Assembly: GCF_000971965.1 (NCBI RefSeq)
Contig: NZ_LAQP01000004.1
Location: 496,001 to 560,000 of the forward strand
Length of the DNA stretch: 64,000 nucleotides
From: Paenibacillus wulumuqiensis
Lineage (GTDB): Bacteria; Bacillota; Bacilli; Paenibacillales; Paenibacillaceae
Direction of reading: 5' to 3'
The notes below the pieces were generated by a model. That model had not been told where the DNA came from and did no database searches. It saw only the letters and a list, made by a program, of their open reading frames with translations. Positions 46,672 through 55,826 of this stretch are shown here, in pieces (the first letter of the stretch is position 1; each line of letters opens with the position of its first letter). The position numbers and the translations under genes were made by a program.

Positions 46672-47859
46672 ATGTGGGGGGCCCCAATGTCTCGCCAGGC
46701 GAAGAAAATTTTGATGCTTGGCAGCGGAGAACTTGGTAAAGAAGTAGTGATCGAAGCTCAGCGTCTCGGCGTGGAATGCATCGCCGTAGATCGCTATCCG
46801 GACGCACCTGCGATGCAGGTCGCTCACCGTTCTCATGTCATTGATATGCTGAACGGACAGCAGCTCAGGGAAGTTATCGCCCTGGAGCAGCCGGATCTGA
46901 TCGTACCTGAAATTGAAGCGATTGCGACGGATGTGCTGGTGGAGCTGGAGCAGGAAGGCTATCATGTCGTTCCTACCGCTACAGCCGCGAGATTAACGAT
47001 GGATCGTGAGGGGATACGCCGCCTGGCTGCCGAGACACTCGGCCTGCCGACTGCAGCGTACCGATTCGCGGATAATCTCGAGCAGCTCCAGGCAGCCGTC
47101 GCTGAACTCGGAACACCCTGCGTAGTAAAACCTCTGATGAGCTCGTCCGGCAAAGGACAGAGCGTCTGCCGTACGCCGGAAGATACGGAAGATTGCTGGA
47201 ATACGGCGCTCGAAGGAGCCAGAGGCAAGTCAGTACGGGTCATCGTCGAAGCCTTTGTCCATTTTGAAAGTGAAATTACACTGCTAACGGTGCGTTCAGC
47301 CTCAGGTACCCTGTATTGTCCGCCGATCGGGCATATTCAGCGGGATGGGGATTATGTGGAGTCATGGCAGCCGCATTACATGACTGCGGAGCAGCTGGCA
47401 GAAGCCCAGCATATCGCCGGCACCATTACCGGACATCTGGGAGGATACGGATTGTTCGGTGTGGAGCTGTTTCTTACGGCGGATGGGGTAGTCTTCAGCG
47501 AAGTATCGCCAAGACCGCATGATACGGGTATGGTAACGATGGTAACCCAGGACTTGTCCGAATTCGCTCTGCATGTGCGGGCGATTCTCGGTTTTGAGAT
47601 CCCTGGTGTCCATCTATTGACCCCTGGCGCATCGGCAACACTCAAGGCAGCACAGACTTCAAAAGATTTTGTTGTTGGCGGACTGGAAGAAGCATTGAAG
47701 CTGCCGCGTACGCAGGTACGGGTATTCGGCAAACCGGAGACCAAACCCGGACGCCGGATGGCAGTGGCACTCAGTGCGGACGAAAGTGTGGAAATCGCGC
47801 GGAAGCGTGCCGTTGAAGCGGCCGCTCTGCTAAAAGAGGAGTATGTACATGTCGACTAG
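46672..47859 (+). CDS. purT: formate-dependent phosphoribosylglycinamide formyltransferase
   Basis: PurT formylates GAR with formate and ATP, an alternative to PurN in purine synthesis. It is an ATP-grasp enzyme with GSGELGKEVV at the N-terminus, VVKPLMSSSGKGQS in the ATP lid and SEVSPRPHDTGMVTM at the metal site. I start it at 46672 (395 residues), with AAGGGAG upstream; ATG at 46687 is also possible because GGGGGG sits before it. The GNAT gene starts inside its 3' end, so the two are coupled. Confidence 0.94.
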   Translation: MWGAPMSRQAKKILMLGSGELGKEVVIEAQRLGVECIAVDRYPDAPAMQVAHRSHVIDMLNGQQLREVIALEQPDLIVPEIEAIATDVLVELEQEGYHVVPTATAARLTMDREGIRRLAAETLGLPTAAYRFADNLEQLQAAVAELGTPCVVKPLMSSSGKGQSVCRTPEDTEDCWNTALEGARGKSVRVIVEAFVHFESEITLLTVRSASGTLYCPPIGHIQRDGDYVESWQPHYMTAEQLAEAQHIAGTITGHLGGYGLFGVELFLTADGVVFSEVSPRPHDTGMVTMVTQDLSEFALHVRAILGFEIPGVHLLTPGASATLKAAQTSKDFVVGGLEEALKLPRTQVRVFGKPETKPGRRMAVALSADESVEIARKRAVEAAALLKEEYVHVD

Positions 47860-48304
47860 TGTATTAATGCCTGTTGCGGAAGTCCGTAAATTCGAAAGTA
47901 AAGATGTTCAAGCTTTGACTGGCCTGATGCGTGAACTTTGTTACCCTATGACGGAGAGTGTACTGCGTGACCGGATGGCTGCACTGGAAGGCAAGCCCCA
48001 ATTTATGACCCTTGTCGCTGAACGTGAAGGACAGGTGGTTGGTATGATCGCTCTGTATCGCAAGACATCTTATGATACAGGTCATCAGACTTCCCAGATT
48101 ACCGGTCTGGTGATCTCGGAAGCCTACCGCAACAAAGGAATTGGCCGTGAGTTGATTACGACAGCCGAACGTCAGGCGCGTGAAGCCGGAGATCATTCCG
48201 TATTTGTCACCGGAATGAACCGTGACGAGCGTCTGTCTTCCTGCTCATTTTACCAGCATATGGGTTATGAGAAGATCGGCTGCAATTTCATTAAACAGAT
48301 GTAA
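47849..48304 (+). CDS. GNAT family N-acetyltransferase
   Basis: A 151-residue acetyltransferase with the acetyl-CoA loop in YRNKGIGRELITTAERQA and the preceding TSQITGLVISEAYR strand. The substrate is unknown. I start it at 47849, because AGAGGAG (47835-47841) is seven bases away; ATG at 47843 is too close. It overlaps purT by 11 bases. Two terminators in a row follow. Confidence 0.88.
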   Translation: MSTSVLMPVAEVRKFESKDVQALTGLMRELCYPMTESVLRDRMAALEGKPQFMTLVAEREGQVVGMIALYRKTSYDTGHQTSQITGLVISEAYRNKGIGRELITTAERQAREAGDHSVFVTGMNRDERLSSCSFYQHMGYEKIGCNFIKQM

Positions 48305-48321
48305 GTATCATCAGATGCAAA

Positions 48322-48356
48322 ATGACGGCTCCCCTGCATCAGGGGAGTCGTTTTTT
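48322..48356 (+). terminator. intrinsic terminator after the GNAT gene (first of two)
   Basis: GACGGCTCCCCTG pairs with CAGGGGAGTCGT, then six T. Confidence 0.9.
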
Positions 48357-48368
48357 ATTTCTCTTTAG

Positions 48369-48398
48369 GACACCGAGGCTGAATCGGTGTCTTTTTTT
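48369..48398 (+). terminator. second, tandem intrinsic terminator
   Basis: GACACCGA pairs with TCGGTGTC, then seven T; it begins only 12 bases after the first terminator. Confidence 0.88.
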
Positions 48399-48504
48399 GC
48401 AAATAGGCACATATTTCATGCAAAGTTGCCGATATATAGCAATAAATGTTAAAATCTTAGGCGGATTTGAACATACTCATTTTACAGGAGGATTTGTACT
48501 TATT

Positions 48505-49062
48505 ATGAAGCTTACCCAACTGAAACGCATTGTCGCATCGGCAGCAGCTGCCGGAGTTCTTGCAGCGACACTCATCGCACCAGCAGGTGCACAGGCAGCT
48601 CCATCCAGTCATGTTCAATATACACACAAAGCATATGCCAAACTGTCTGCGGACTTTACAGCAGCCGGGAAAACGGCCGTTACAGCCGATACGTACGCTT
48701 TTGTCGCTCAGGTAGCCGATCTCGTGAATCAGGAGCGCAGCAAAGCCGGACTGAAGGCGCTGGCTGTAGACACCAATCTGCAGACCATGGCTCAGGACAA
48801 AGCAGTGGATATGTACAAAAACAATTACTTCAGCCACACTTCACCTACGTACGGATCACCATTTGATATGATGAAGACTTACAAAATCAGCTATCGCGCT
48901 GCAGGAGAGAACATCGCCAAAGGCCAGACTTCTCCCGCACAGGTTATGAATTCCTGGATGAACAGCCCGGGTCACAAAGCCAATATACTGAGCAAAAACT
49001 TTACGCATATCGGTGTAGGTTATGTGAATGGTATATGGGTGCAGGAATTTATCGGTAAATAA
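48505..49062 (+). CDS. secreted CAP (SCP/PR-1) domain protein, YkwD-like
   Basis: A 185-residue secreted protein. The signal peptide spans about 1-31 (basic start, AAAAGVLAATLIAPAGAQA, cleavage after AQA). The CAP domain (about 73-184) has VNQERSKAGLKAL, NNYFSHTSPTYGSPFDMM with the conserved His, GENIAKG and MNSWMNSPGHKANILS with the second His. The role of bacterial CAP proteins is not settled. AGGAGG lies 13 bases before the ATG, a little far. It is a single-gene transcript closed by a bidirectional terminator. Confidence 0.92.
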   Translation: MKLTQLKRIVASAAAAGVLAATLIAPAGAQAAPSSHVQYTHKAYAKLSADFTAAGKTAVTADTYAFVAQVADLVNQERSKAGLKALAVDTNLQTMAQDKAVDMYKNNYFSHTSPTYGSPFDMMKTYKISYRAAGENIAKGQTSPAQVMNSWMNSPGHKANILSKNFTHIGVGYVNGIWVQEFIGK

Positions 49063-49113
49063 TGTTAAATGTATTTACAGCTATAAGAACCGATTTGACA
49101 GAATCATGATCGC

Positions 49114-49167
49114 AAAAGAAACCTTGTGGATGCTCCGGCTTGCCGAACAGTCCACAAGGTTTCTTTT
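49114..49167. terminator. bidirectional terminator after the CAP gene
   Basis: AAAAGAAACCTTGTGGA and TCCACAAGGTTTCTTTT form a perfect 17-bp stem with a 20-base loop. Confidence 0.92.
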
Positions 49168-49301
49168 GTTATAAAGATGCAGCGGACAGGTCAGGGTGCG
49201 TACGTTCCTTTTACATTCTATTGACAATCCGCAGGGCACTCCCTAGTATAAAGTTACATTTCAACCGATGCATTAGATCGCAAGATGGGGGAATCACAGT
49301 C

Positions 49302-49997
49302 ATGAAGACGATCAAATATTGCAGTAAAAACGACAGGGTCGGCACCAAAAAGGTCTATCAGGATATCGGAGAGCGGTTCCCTGATATCGATCAGCAGCGC
49401 AAAAGCTGTCTGAGTGAGTGCAAAACCTGCCGCCGCCAGCCCTTTGTCAAAATCGGCAAAAAACAGATGCTCTGTGCAGACTCGCCGGACCAGCTGTATG
49501 AACAACTGACAGCATTAATCGCTCAATCCCGTTCCAAGTCCGGCAAAAAGTCCGAAAATAAATCTAAATCGGATCAACAGCAAGAGGCTGCGATGATTTC
49601 TTACCGGTTTGCAGCGCAAAACAAAAAGGAATTATCTTTTTCGCTGAATCCTGTCTCTGCTGTCCAATTAGCCAACAAACTAAGAGCACTACAGCTATCC
49701 GGCAAACCGAAAAAGATGAAAGCCATCCGTCTCAAAAAATCATCTTCGGTCAAAGCCAGATTGATGGTGATGATAACAGATGGCAGTAGCAATCAGCTAC
49801 ATGCACAAAAAAACGAGCTGATCCTGCAGCTGACGCAGTCTGCCATACAGGACCTATTGTCCCGACTGGAAAAGTATATCCAGCAGGGCGAGTGGTCTTC
49901 TGCAGCACCATTCCTGTTGGAGCGTCCGGGCTTCAGCAAGGAAGTACAAATGTATGTTGTTGCTTCTGCACCGGAGCAGCAAGTTGTCACCGGATAA
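49302..49997 (+). CDS. hypothetical protein with a DUF1450-like Cys-rich N-terminus
   Basis: A 231-residue protein. Residues 1-70 (IKYCSKNDRVGTKKVY, KSCLSECKTCRRQPFVKIGKK, ADSPDQLYEQL) resemble the DUF1450/YuzB layout, with four cysteines in a C ... C-x3-C-x2-C arrangement that could bind a metal. A basic Ser/Lys/Gln-rich linker (about 80-95) leads to a C-terminal part (96-231) that I cannot place; it has a basic KPKKMKAIRLKKSSSVKARL stretch. GGGGGAA lies before the start at 49302; the longer reading from 49140 overlaps the terminator. Confidence 0.72.
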   Translation: MKTIKYCSKNDRVGTKKVYQDIGERFPDIDQQRKSCLSECKTCRRQPFVKIGKKQMLCADSPDQLYEQLTALIAQSRSKSGKKSENKSKSDQQQEAAMISYRFAAQNKKELSFSLNPVSAVQLANKLRALQLSGKPKKMKAIRLKKSSSVKARLMVMITDGSSNQLHAQKNELILQLTQSAIQDLLSRLEKYIQQGEWSSAAPFLLERPGFSKEVQMYVVASAPEQQVVTG

Positions 49998-50125
49998 TAT
50001 TTTCAAGATGAAATATCCGCAAAGTATCTGATATAACATCACTGCAGCAGATCATGATTTCCATTTATAATAATATGCATGCAGATGCCAGCATTATTGG
50101 CATCGATATCGAAAAGGTATAACAG

Positions 50126-50167
50126 AAAGCCCCATCGTCCATTTTGATAATGGACGATGGGGCTTTT
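50126..50167. terminator. bidirectional terminator between the Cys-rich gene and tRNA-Lys
   Basis: AAAGCCCCATCGTCCATT pairs with AATGGACGATGGGGCTTT around a 5-base loop. It serves the tRNA on the minus strand and the gene on the plus strand. Confidence 0.9.
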
Positions 50168-50199
50168 GACTATTCATAAATCTGAAAATTATATCGGAA

Positions 50200-50272
50200 T
50201 GGGACATGTGGGGATCGAACCCGCGACCTGCCGATTAAGAGTCGGATGCTCTACCAGCTGAGCTAATGTCCC
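50200..50272 (-). tRNA. tRNA-Lys (anticodon CUU)
   Basis: Read on the minus strand, a full cloverleaf of 73 bases begins GGGACAT and ends ATGTCCC-A. The anticodon loop is CTCTTAA (anticodon CTT), the D arm GCTC-AGCTGGTA-GAGC and the T loop TTCGATC. Two stem mismatches occur: T27-C43 and C50-A64. The CCA end is not encoded. It is a single, isolated tRNA gene. Confidence 0.95.
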
Positions 50273-50350
50273 GTACCAGAAAGGCTGTTATTGCTGTATT
50301 CAAATCAACAAAGCAGCATAATACTACGCATAACAACTATGACTGTGGTC

Positions 50351-50380
50351 AGTATACACCTGTGATTGATGTTTGTCCAA
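50351..50380 (-). promoter_or_regulatory. promoter of tRNA-Lys
   Basis: On the minus strand TTGGAC (50375-50380), 18 bases, then TATACT (50351-50356), about 80 bases upstream of the tRNA. Confidence 0.6.
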
Positions 50381-50604
50381 TCTGCTCTTGCGGGTGAGTA
50401 TCTGTTGGATGAGGTGAGGACTCGATGCTTATACTGGTGGAACATCATTCCTACTGCCGTACGTCTGCCTGACAAAGTTCACAGGTTCTGCTGAATAGCC
50501 TGCTTCATCTATGGACAGATGGGGAAATAATAAAGAAGCATATGTACACAACAGCCAGCAATTGTATCAACCGGATCAATTACATAAGGAGAGGTGGAAG
50601 CGAT

Positions 50605-52314
50605 ATGAAGAAGACATGGTGGAAAGAAAGTGTCGTATATCAGATTTATCCGCGCAGCTTTATGGACAGTAATGGAGATGGAATCGGTGATATTCCGGGC
50701 ATTATCAGCAAGCTGGACTATCTGCAGCTGCTTGGCGTGCATGTGGTCTGGCTCTGTCCGGTGTATGAGTCACCGAATGATGACAATGGCTACGATATTA
50801 GCAACTACCAGAATATTATGGATGAATTCGGCACACTGGAAGATTGGGAGCAGCTGCTGGATGGCCTGCATCAGCGCGGTATGAAGCTGATCATGGATCT
50901 TGTCGTCAACCACAGCTCCGATGAGCATGCCTGGTTCGTCGAGTCCCGCAAATCCAAAGAGAATGCCTACCGTGACTACTATATCTGGCGTCCGGGTCAG
51001 GAAGACCGCGAGCCTAACGACTGGAGCTCCTTTTTCAGTGGATCGGCCTGGCAGCTCGATGAGACAACCGGCGAATATTATTTGCACCTCTTTTCCAAAA
51101 AGCAACCGGATCTGAACTGGGAGAATCCGACTGTGCGGGAAGAAGTGTACAAGATGATGACCTGGTGGTTGGACAAAGGAATTGACGGGTTCCGGATGGA
51201 TGTGATCAATCTGATCTCCAAGGACCCTCAGTTGCCCAATGCGAGAGAAGAGACGCCTCAGCTGGGAACAGGCGATCCGGGAGACATTTTCCCGTATCAT
51301 TTTGGAGGCAAGTACTTTGTCAACGGTCCACGGGTGCATGAATACCTGCAGGAGATGAATGCAAAGGTACTGTCCAAATACGATATTATGACGGTCGGTG
51401 AAGCGATTAATGTCACCCCTGAAGATGGTGCATTGTATGTCGGAGAGGATCGCAATGAACTGAATATGGTATTTCATTTTGAACTGATGCGGGTCGATGC
51501 CGGCAAGGGCGGCAAATGGGATATCCGTCCATGGGAACTTCCCGAGATCAAGGCGATCATTAGCAAATGGCAGACCCTGCTCCACAATAAGGGCTGGAAC
51601 AGCAATTATATGAACAACCATGACCAGCCGCGTATGGTATCACGATTTGGCAATGATACCCGTTACCGCAAGGAATCCGCCAAAATGCTCGGGACGCTGC
51701 TGCACACGCTGCAGGGCACACCGTACATTTATCAGGGTGAGGAAATCGGGATGACCAATATCCGTATGCCATCCATTGATGATTACCAGGATATCGAGAC
51801 AGTGAATATGTACAATGAGTATACCCAGGCTGGAATCGACAAAAATAAAGTGATGGAATCGATCTATATCAAAAGTCGGGACAATGCCCGTACGCCGATG
51901 CAGTGGGATGATTCCGAGCATGCCGGCTTTACGACAGGCAAGCCATGGCTGCCGGTCAATCCGAATCATGACAAAATTAATGTCGCCGAAGCGCTGAATG
52001 ATCAGGATTCCATTTTCTATTATTACCAGAAACTGATTGCCCTGCGCGGAGAGCACGAAATTATCGTCTATGGGGACTACCGTCTGCTGCTGCCGGATGA
52101 TGAGCAGATCTTTGCCTATATGCGGAGTTATGAAGGAGCGCAGCTGCTCGTCGTACTGAACTTCTGTGACCAGAACGTGCATTTCCGGCTGGAGGACGAG
52201 GTTCATTACGAGCAGCATCAGCTGCTGATCAGCAACTACGAAGTGGACGACCAGCAGGATATCCGTCAGCTGAGTCTGCAGCCATATGAAGCAAGGGTAT
52301 ATTTACTGAAATAA
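50605..52314 (+). CDS. GH13 alpha-glucosidase, oligo-1,6-glucosidase type
   Basis: A 569-residue cytoplasmic GH13 glucosidase. The N-terminal WWKESVVYQIYPRSFMDSNGDGIGDI is typical of the oligo-1,6-glucosidase/trehalose-6-phosphate hydrolase group. Catalytic residues are Asp199 (GFRMDV), Glu266 (TVGEAINV) and Asp340 (NNHDQPR). Val200 after the nucleophile is the residue known to favour alpha-1,6 bonds over alpha-1,4. I start at 50605, with AGGAGAGGTGG upstream. No PTS or sugar transporter gene is adjacent, so its sugar is inferred only. Confidence 0.92.
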   Translation: MKKTWWKESVVYQIYPRSFMDSNGDGIGDIPGIISKLDYLQLLGVHVVWLCPVYESPNDDNGYDISNYQNIMDEFGTLEDWEQLLDGLHQRGMKLIMDLVVNHSSDEHAWFVESRKSKENAYRDYYIWRPGQEDREPNDWSSFFSGSAWQLDETTGEYYLHLFSKKQPDLNWENPTVREEVYKMMTWWLDKGIDGFRMDVINLISKDPQLPNAREETPQLGTGDPGDIFPYHFGGKYFVNGPRVHEYLQEMNAKVLSKYDIMTVGEAINVTPEDGALYVGEDRNELNMVFHFELMRVDAGKGGKWDIRPWELPEIKAIISKWQTLLHNKGWNSNYMNNHDQPRMVSRFGNDTRYRKESAKMLGTLLHTLQGTPYIYQGEEIGMTNIRMPSIDDYQDIETVNMYNEYTQAGIDKNKVMESIYIKSRDNARTPMQWDDSEHAGFTTGKPWLPVNPNHDKINVAEALNDQDSIFYYYQKLIALRGEHEIIVYGDYRLLLPDDEQIFAYMRSYEGAQLLVVLNFCDQNVHFRLEDEVHYEQHQLLISNYEVDDQQDIRQLSLQPYEARVYLLK

Positions 52315-52349
52315 AAATTAATCCGCCAGCTGTAATTACAATACACAGG

Positions 52350-52405
52350 AAAGGGACGCTCTGACCGATCTGCCGCTGTTTTCGGATCGACAGCGTCCCT
52401 TTTCC
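52350..52405 (+). terminator. intrinsic terminator after the glucosidase
   Basis: AAAGGGACGCT pairs with AGCGTCCCTTT, with an inner GACCGATC/GGATCG part, and T residues after. Confidence 0.8.
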
Positions 52406-52423
52406 AACTTAGAGGACAGAGTG

Positions 52424-52498
52424 TACAACTTCCAAATGGTTGGCATACACTTGGATAGCTGCTGATCATTTGGAAGTTGTATACATAGTGTATATAAT
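52424..52498 (+). promoter_or_regulatory. promoter of the SGNH gene with an overlapping 15-bp inverted repeat
   Basis: TACAACTTCCAAATG (52424-52438) and CATTTGGAAGTTGTA (52467-52481) are perfect reverse complements, 28 bases apart. The right arm contains the -35 TTGGAA (52470-52475); TATAAT follows after 17 bases (52493-52498). The arms look like repressor half-sites. Confidence 0.7.
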
Positions 52499-52541
52499 GA
52501 AGAGTACCACTTACTATAATTTATAACTTGGAGGTCACAGG

Positions 52542-53372
52542 ATGAAACCATCTTCATCATCGGCACGAATATGGAGAATTACCAGCATCGCTTCCATCAT
52601 AGCAACGTTACTGCTGATCGGCGGTTTTGTATATGCAGTCAATGATGTTGTCAATCCGGTAGGCAGCTCCTATACAGCAGGTGATTCTGCCGGCAGCGGA
52701 GATACCGGTTCCCAGGCCGCCGTTGATCCGGCGACGGAAGGAATACGCATTGCAGCCATGGGTGACTCGCTGGCCAAAGGAACCGGCGACGACGAAGGCA
52801 GCGGATTTGTACGCCGTACGGTCAATCTTCTGCAGCAGCAGGGAGTCGATGCCAAGCTGGTCGCCAATCTGGGCATTAACGGGCAAAAGACCAATCAGGT
52901 GCTCTCTTCACTGGAGCAATCCGGTGTGCAGCATACGCTGCGTCAGTCCAATGTCATTATGCTGTCGATTGGTGCGAATGATCTGTTCAATGGTGGTGAA
53001 GCGCTCGGCAATCTGGACGAGCAAGCTCCTACTGCCAAGCAGCTGCTGACCAACCAGCCTCAGGCAGCGGCACGACTGCAGAAAATTCTGGATCGACTGG
53101 CAGAAATCAATCCCGATGCACAGATTATTTACCTCGGTCTGTACAATCCGTTTGGAGATCTGAAAGAACTTCGTGTACCGGGCAATCAGGCGGTAAGTGC
53201 CTGGAATATGAAAGCGACCGGCCTCACTAATACGAACGAACATATGATGGTTATTCCGACGTTTGACCTGTTCCAGAACAATCTGGATCAGTATTTGTCG
53301 GCCGATCATTTCCATCCAAATGGTGATGGCTATGAGCAGATTGCCCAGCGTATCGTTCAGAGTATCCGCTAA
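52542..53372 (+). CDS. SGNH/GDSL hydrolase, membrane-anchored
   Basis: A 276-residue esterase/lipase-type protein. One N-terminal membrane helix (about 13-33), then a Gly/Ser-rich linker and the SGNH domain (about 68-275): block I AAMGDSLAKG with nucleophile Ser76, block III SIGANDLF, and block V DHFHPNGDGY with the Asp-His pair. It acts outside the membrane; the substrate may be a lipid or acylated polysaccharide. Bacillus YpmR is the closest comparison. The ribosome site is TTGGAGG. It has its own promoter with an inverted repeat. Confidence 0.9.
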   Translation: MKPSSSSARIWRITSIASIIATLLLIGGFVYAVNDVVNPVGSSYTAGDSAGSGDTGSQAAVDPATEGIRIAAMGDSLAKGTGDDEGSGFVRRTVNLLQQQGVDAKLVANLGINGQKTNQVLSSLEQSGVQHTLRQSNVIMLSIGANDLFNGGEALGNLDEQAPTAKQLLTNQPQAAARLQKILDRLAEINPDAQIIYLGLYNPFGDLKELRVPGNQAVSAWNMKATGLTNTNEHMMVIPTFDLFQNNLDQYLSADHFHPNGDGYEQIAQRIVQSIR

Positions 53373-53498
53373 CCGGGATGCCGGATAATCATCGAAATAT
53401 ACCTTTTTCATTCATTATGCAGCGGGATTTGTCCGCTTGGGAACAATACAGTCAGGTCACTACGTACAAGTACAGGTTACAGGAGGGAATATCAACGG

Positions 53499-54509
53499 AT
53501 GAATAGACCAAACCCGGACATTGCCACAGCGATTACTGGCGGCGAACAGACAGAATCGGAAATCATACTATCGGCTGTAAAAGTAAAGAAAAAGATCGGC
53601 AAGCGATGGATTATCAAGGATGTGACCTTTAACGTGCGGGCAGGTGAGATCTTCGGCTTTCTCGGTCCCAATGGAGCAGGAAAGACGACTACGATCCGGA
53701 TGCTGGTCAATCTGATCCGACCGACCGAAGGACAGATTACCATCTGCGGATATGACGTAACCCGCCAGCCGGAAAAGGCGCTGGCCTACGTAGGTTCGAT
53801 TGTCGAGAATCCGGAGATGTACCCATATCTGACCGGCTGGGAGAATCTGCAGCATTTTGCCCGGATGCAGCCGGGCGTGGATGAACAGCGGATTCAGGAG
53901 GTTACGGAGATCGTTCGCCTGGACGAACGGATTCATGATAAAGTGAGCAAATACTCGCTGGGGATGCGTCAGCGCCTCGGTATTGCCCAGGCACTGCTCG
54001 GCAGACCGAAGCTGCTCATTCTTGATGAACCGACCAACGGACTCGACCCCAAAGGTATCCGTGATATGCGGCTGTTCATCCGTGAGCTGGCGGCCCAGGG
54101 GATGGGCGTGTTTGTCTCCAGCCATCTGCTCAGCGAGATTCAGCTGCTGTGCGATCGGGTCGCCATTATCGGCAACGGCCGGGTAATTGCGGTAGGCAGT
54201 GTTAACGAGCTGGTCGAAGACAGGGAACATCTCGTCGTCTGGGAACTGGAGCCTGCCGATCAGGGAATGCGCATTTTGAAGTCCCTGCCTCAAGTCAGTG
54301 TGCTGGATATGGAATCGGCACATCTGGATAATGATACGGCTGCTTCACTGAAGGCAGACAGCATCATCACCCGCACACCGGAAGAACAGATATCTTCAAC
54401 CATTCAGGCTCTGGTACAGGCAAATGTCCAAATTCATAACGTACGCAAACTGAATCCTACCCTGGAGCAGCTGTTCCTCGGCATTACGGAGGGTGAGACG
54501 ATTGAATAG
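53499..54509 (+). CDS. ABC-2 type transporter, ATP-binding protein
   Basis: A 336-residue ATPase with Walker A FLGPNGAGKTTT, signature YSLGMRQRLGIA, Walker B LLILDEPTNGLD and the H-loop SSHLL. A C-terminal extension (about 245-335) is typical of ABC-2 exporters of the bacitracin/BcrA or Nat type. AGGAGGG lies before the start. It overlaps the permease by eight bases. Substrate unknown. Confidence 0.93.
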   Translation: MNRPNPDIATAITGGEQTESEIILSAVKVKKKIGKRWIIKDVTFNVRAGEIFGFLGPNGAGKTTTIRMLVNLIRPTEGQITICGYDVTRQPEKALAYVGSIVENPEMYPYLTGWENLQHFARMQPGVDEQRIQEVTEIVRLDERIHDKVSKYSLGMRQRLGIAQALLGRPKLLILDEPTNGLDPKGIRDMRLFIRELAAQGMGVFVSSHLLSEIQLLCDRVAIIGNGRVIAVGSVNELVEDREHLVVWELEPADQGMRILKSLPQVSVLDMESAHLDNDTAASLKADSIITRTPEEQISSTIQALVQANVQIHNVRKLNPTLEQLFLGITEGETIE

Positions 54510-55491
54510 CATCTGGCCGCTCGTACAGAATGAGACGATCAAGATTATCAAGAAAAAGCGGTTCTATGTCATCCTGCTCGTGCTGCTCGTGCTGGTGCCG
54601 ATGTTCACCTATGCACAGATGCGTCAGGCACAGGAGAACCGTACCAAGTTCGGAGATGACTGGCGAACCGAGCTGCAACAGGCCATTACGGATAACCAGA
54701 ACTCCCTGGGCAGTGACCGGGTACCGGAAGAATGGAAAAAGTACCGCCGCATCTTTATCCAGCAGATGCAGTATTATTTGCAAAATGACGTGAATCCGAA
54801 CGAACCGGGCGGTGTCACCTTTACCCGTGAATTCCTCGATAATTCCAGCAGCCTGTTTATCCCGCTGCTGATTATGACGATCGCTTCGGATCTGGTCTCC
54901 GGTGAGCGAACCGGCGGCACGATCAAGATGCTGCTGACGAGGCCGGTGCGGCGATGGAAAATTTTGCTCAGCAAGCTGATTACGCTGACCATGTTTGTGT
55001 CGCTCATCGTCGTATCGACCTTTATTATATGTTATGCAATATCGGGGCTGGCATTCGGATATTCGGGCTTTACCATTCCGGTATTTACCGGATTCCAGCC
55101 AAGTGAGACGGGCGTGGATATGGCGACGGTGCATGCGGTGGACCAGTGGCAGTTTATTCTGATGCAGATGGGACTGATCTGGTTCGTCGGATTGACAGTG
55201 GGGCTGCTGGCTTTTATGGTATCTGTGCTCGTACGCAGTACCGCTGCGAGTATCGTCATTATGATGGCGGCGCTGATCGCCGGGACGATTCTGACCAATA
55301 TGGCTTCTTCGTGGAGCAGTGCCAAGTATCTGTTTATGGTCAATCTGGGCCTGACCAATTACCTGTCCGGCAGCCCGGCACCGATCGAAGGCATGACCCT
55401 GCCGTTCTCACTGGCGGTACTCGGCATCTGGGCCGCGGTATCGCTGGTTGTGTCGTTTGTCGTCTTTACGAAAAGGGATGTACTGAATTAG
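54502..55491 (+). CDS. ABC-2 type transporter permease
   Basis: A permease of about 329 residues with six predicted membrane helices: one near residues 20-40, a large outside loop (about 45-115), and five between 120 and 325. It ends VVFTKRDVLN, a common ABC-2 ending. I prefer the TTG at 54502, because GGAGGG (54488-54493) is eight bases away; the GTG at 54493 overlaps that site. It forms a unit with the ATPase upstream, with overlapping ends. Confidence 0.9.
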   Translation: MNSIWPLVQNETIKIIKKKRFYVILLVLLVLVPMFTYAQMRQAQENRTKFGDDWRTELQQAITDNQNSLGSDRVPEEWKKYRRIFIQQMQYYLQNDVNPNEPGGVTFTREFLDNSSSLFIPLLIMTIASDLVSGERTGGTIKMLLTRPVRRWKILLSKLITLTMFVSLIVVSTFIICYAISGLAFGYSGFTIPVFTGFQPSETGVDMATVHAVDQWQFILMQMGLIWFVGLTVGLLAFMVSVLVRSTAASIVIMMAALIAGTILTNMASSWSSAKYLFMVNLGLTNYLSGSPAPIEGMTLPFSLAVLGIWAAVSLVVSFVVFTKRDVLN

Positions 55492-55612
55492 CATAAATGC
55501 TGCGAACTCTGCTAGTGGTGTTCCATCCTGTATCGGTTTGCTGTCAAAGCAGCTGCCCGAACAGTGAAATGGAGACTGGCAAGCTTGCACGCTTCTTATT
55601 ATTCGTTAAAAT

Positions 55613-55664
55613 AAACAAGTCTGCCTTTGCAGGATGCGAACGCACCTGCAGGCAGGCTTGTTTT
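55613..55664 (+). terminator. intrinsic terminator after the ABC-2 unit
   Basis: AACAAGTCTGCCTTTGCAGG pairs with CCTGCAGGCAGGCTTGTTTT; the region 55665-55800 shows no gene. Confidence 0.85.
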
Positions 55665-55811
55665 CATGAAAGAGCATGATAAAAGGATAAACGGGTGTAC
55701 TTGTTCGTACTCCTTTGCAACATTTCCTTTACGAAAACGGGAGTTTGATTTAGAATAAATGAAGAAATGGAAACATGTGTTTGCATTATTTCCGAACAAC
55801 ATACTTATAAA

Positions 55812-55826
55812 TTACATTTAATGTAA
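55812..55826. promoter_or_regulatory. perfect 15-bp palindrome upstream of parE
   Basis: TTACATTTAATGTAA is a 7-1-7 palindrome about 200 bases before parE, next to a possible promoter (TATGCT near 55843). Confidence 0.45.
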
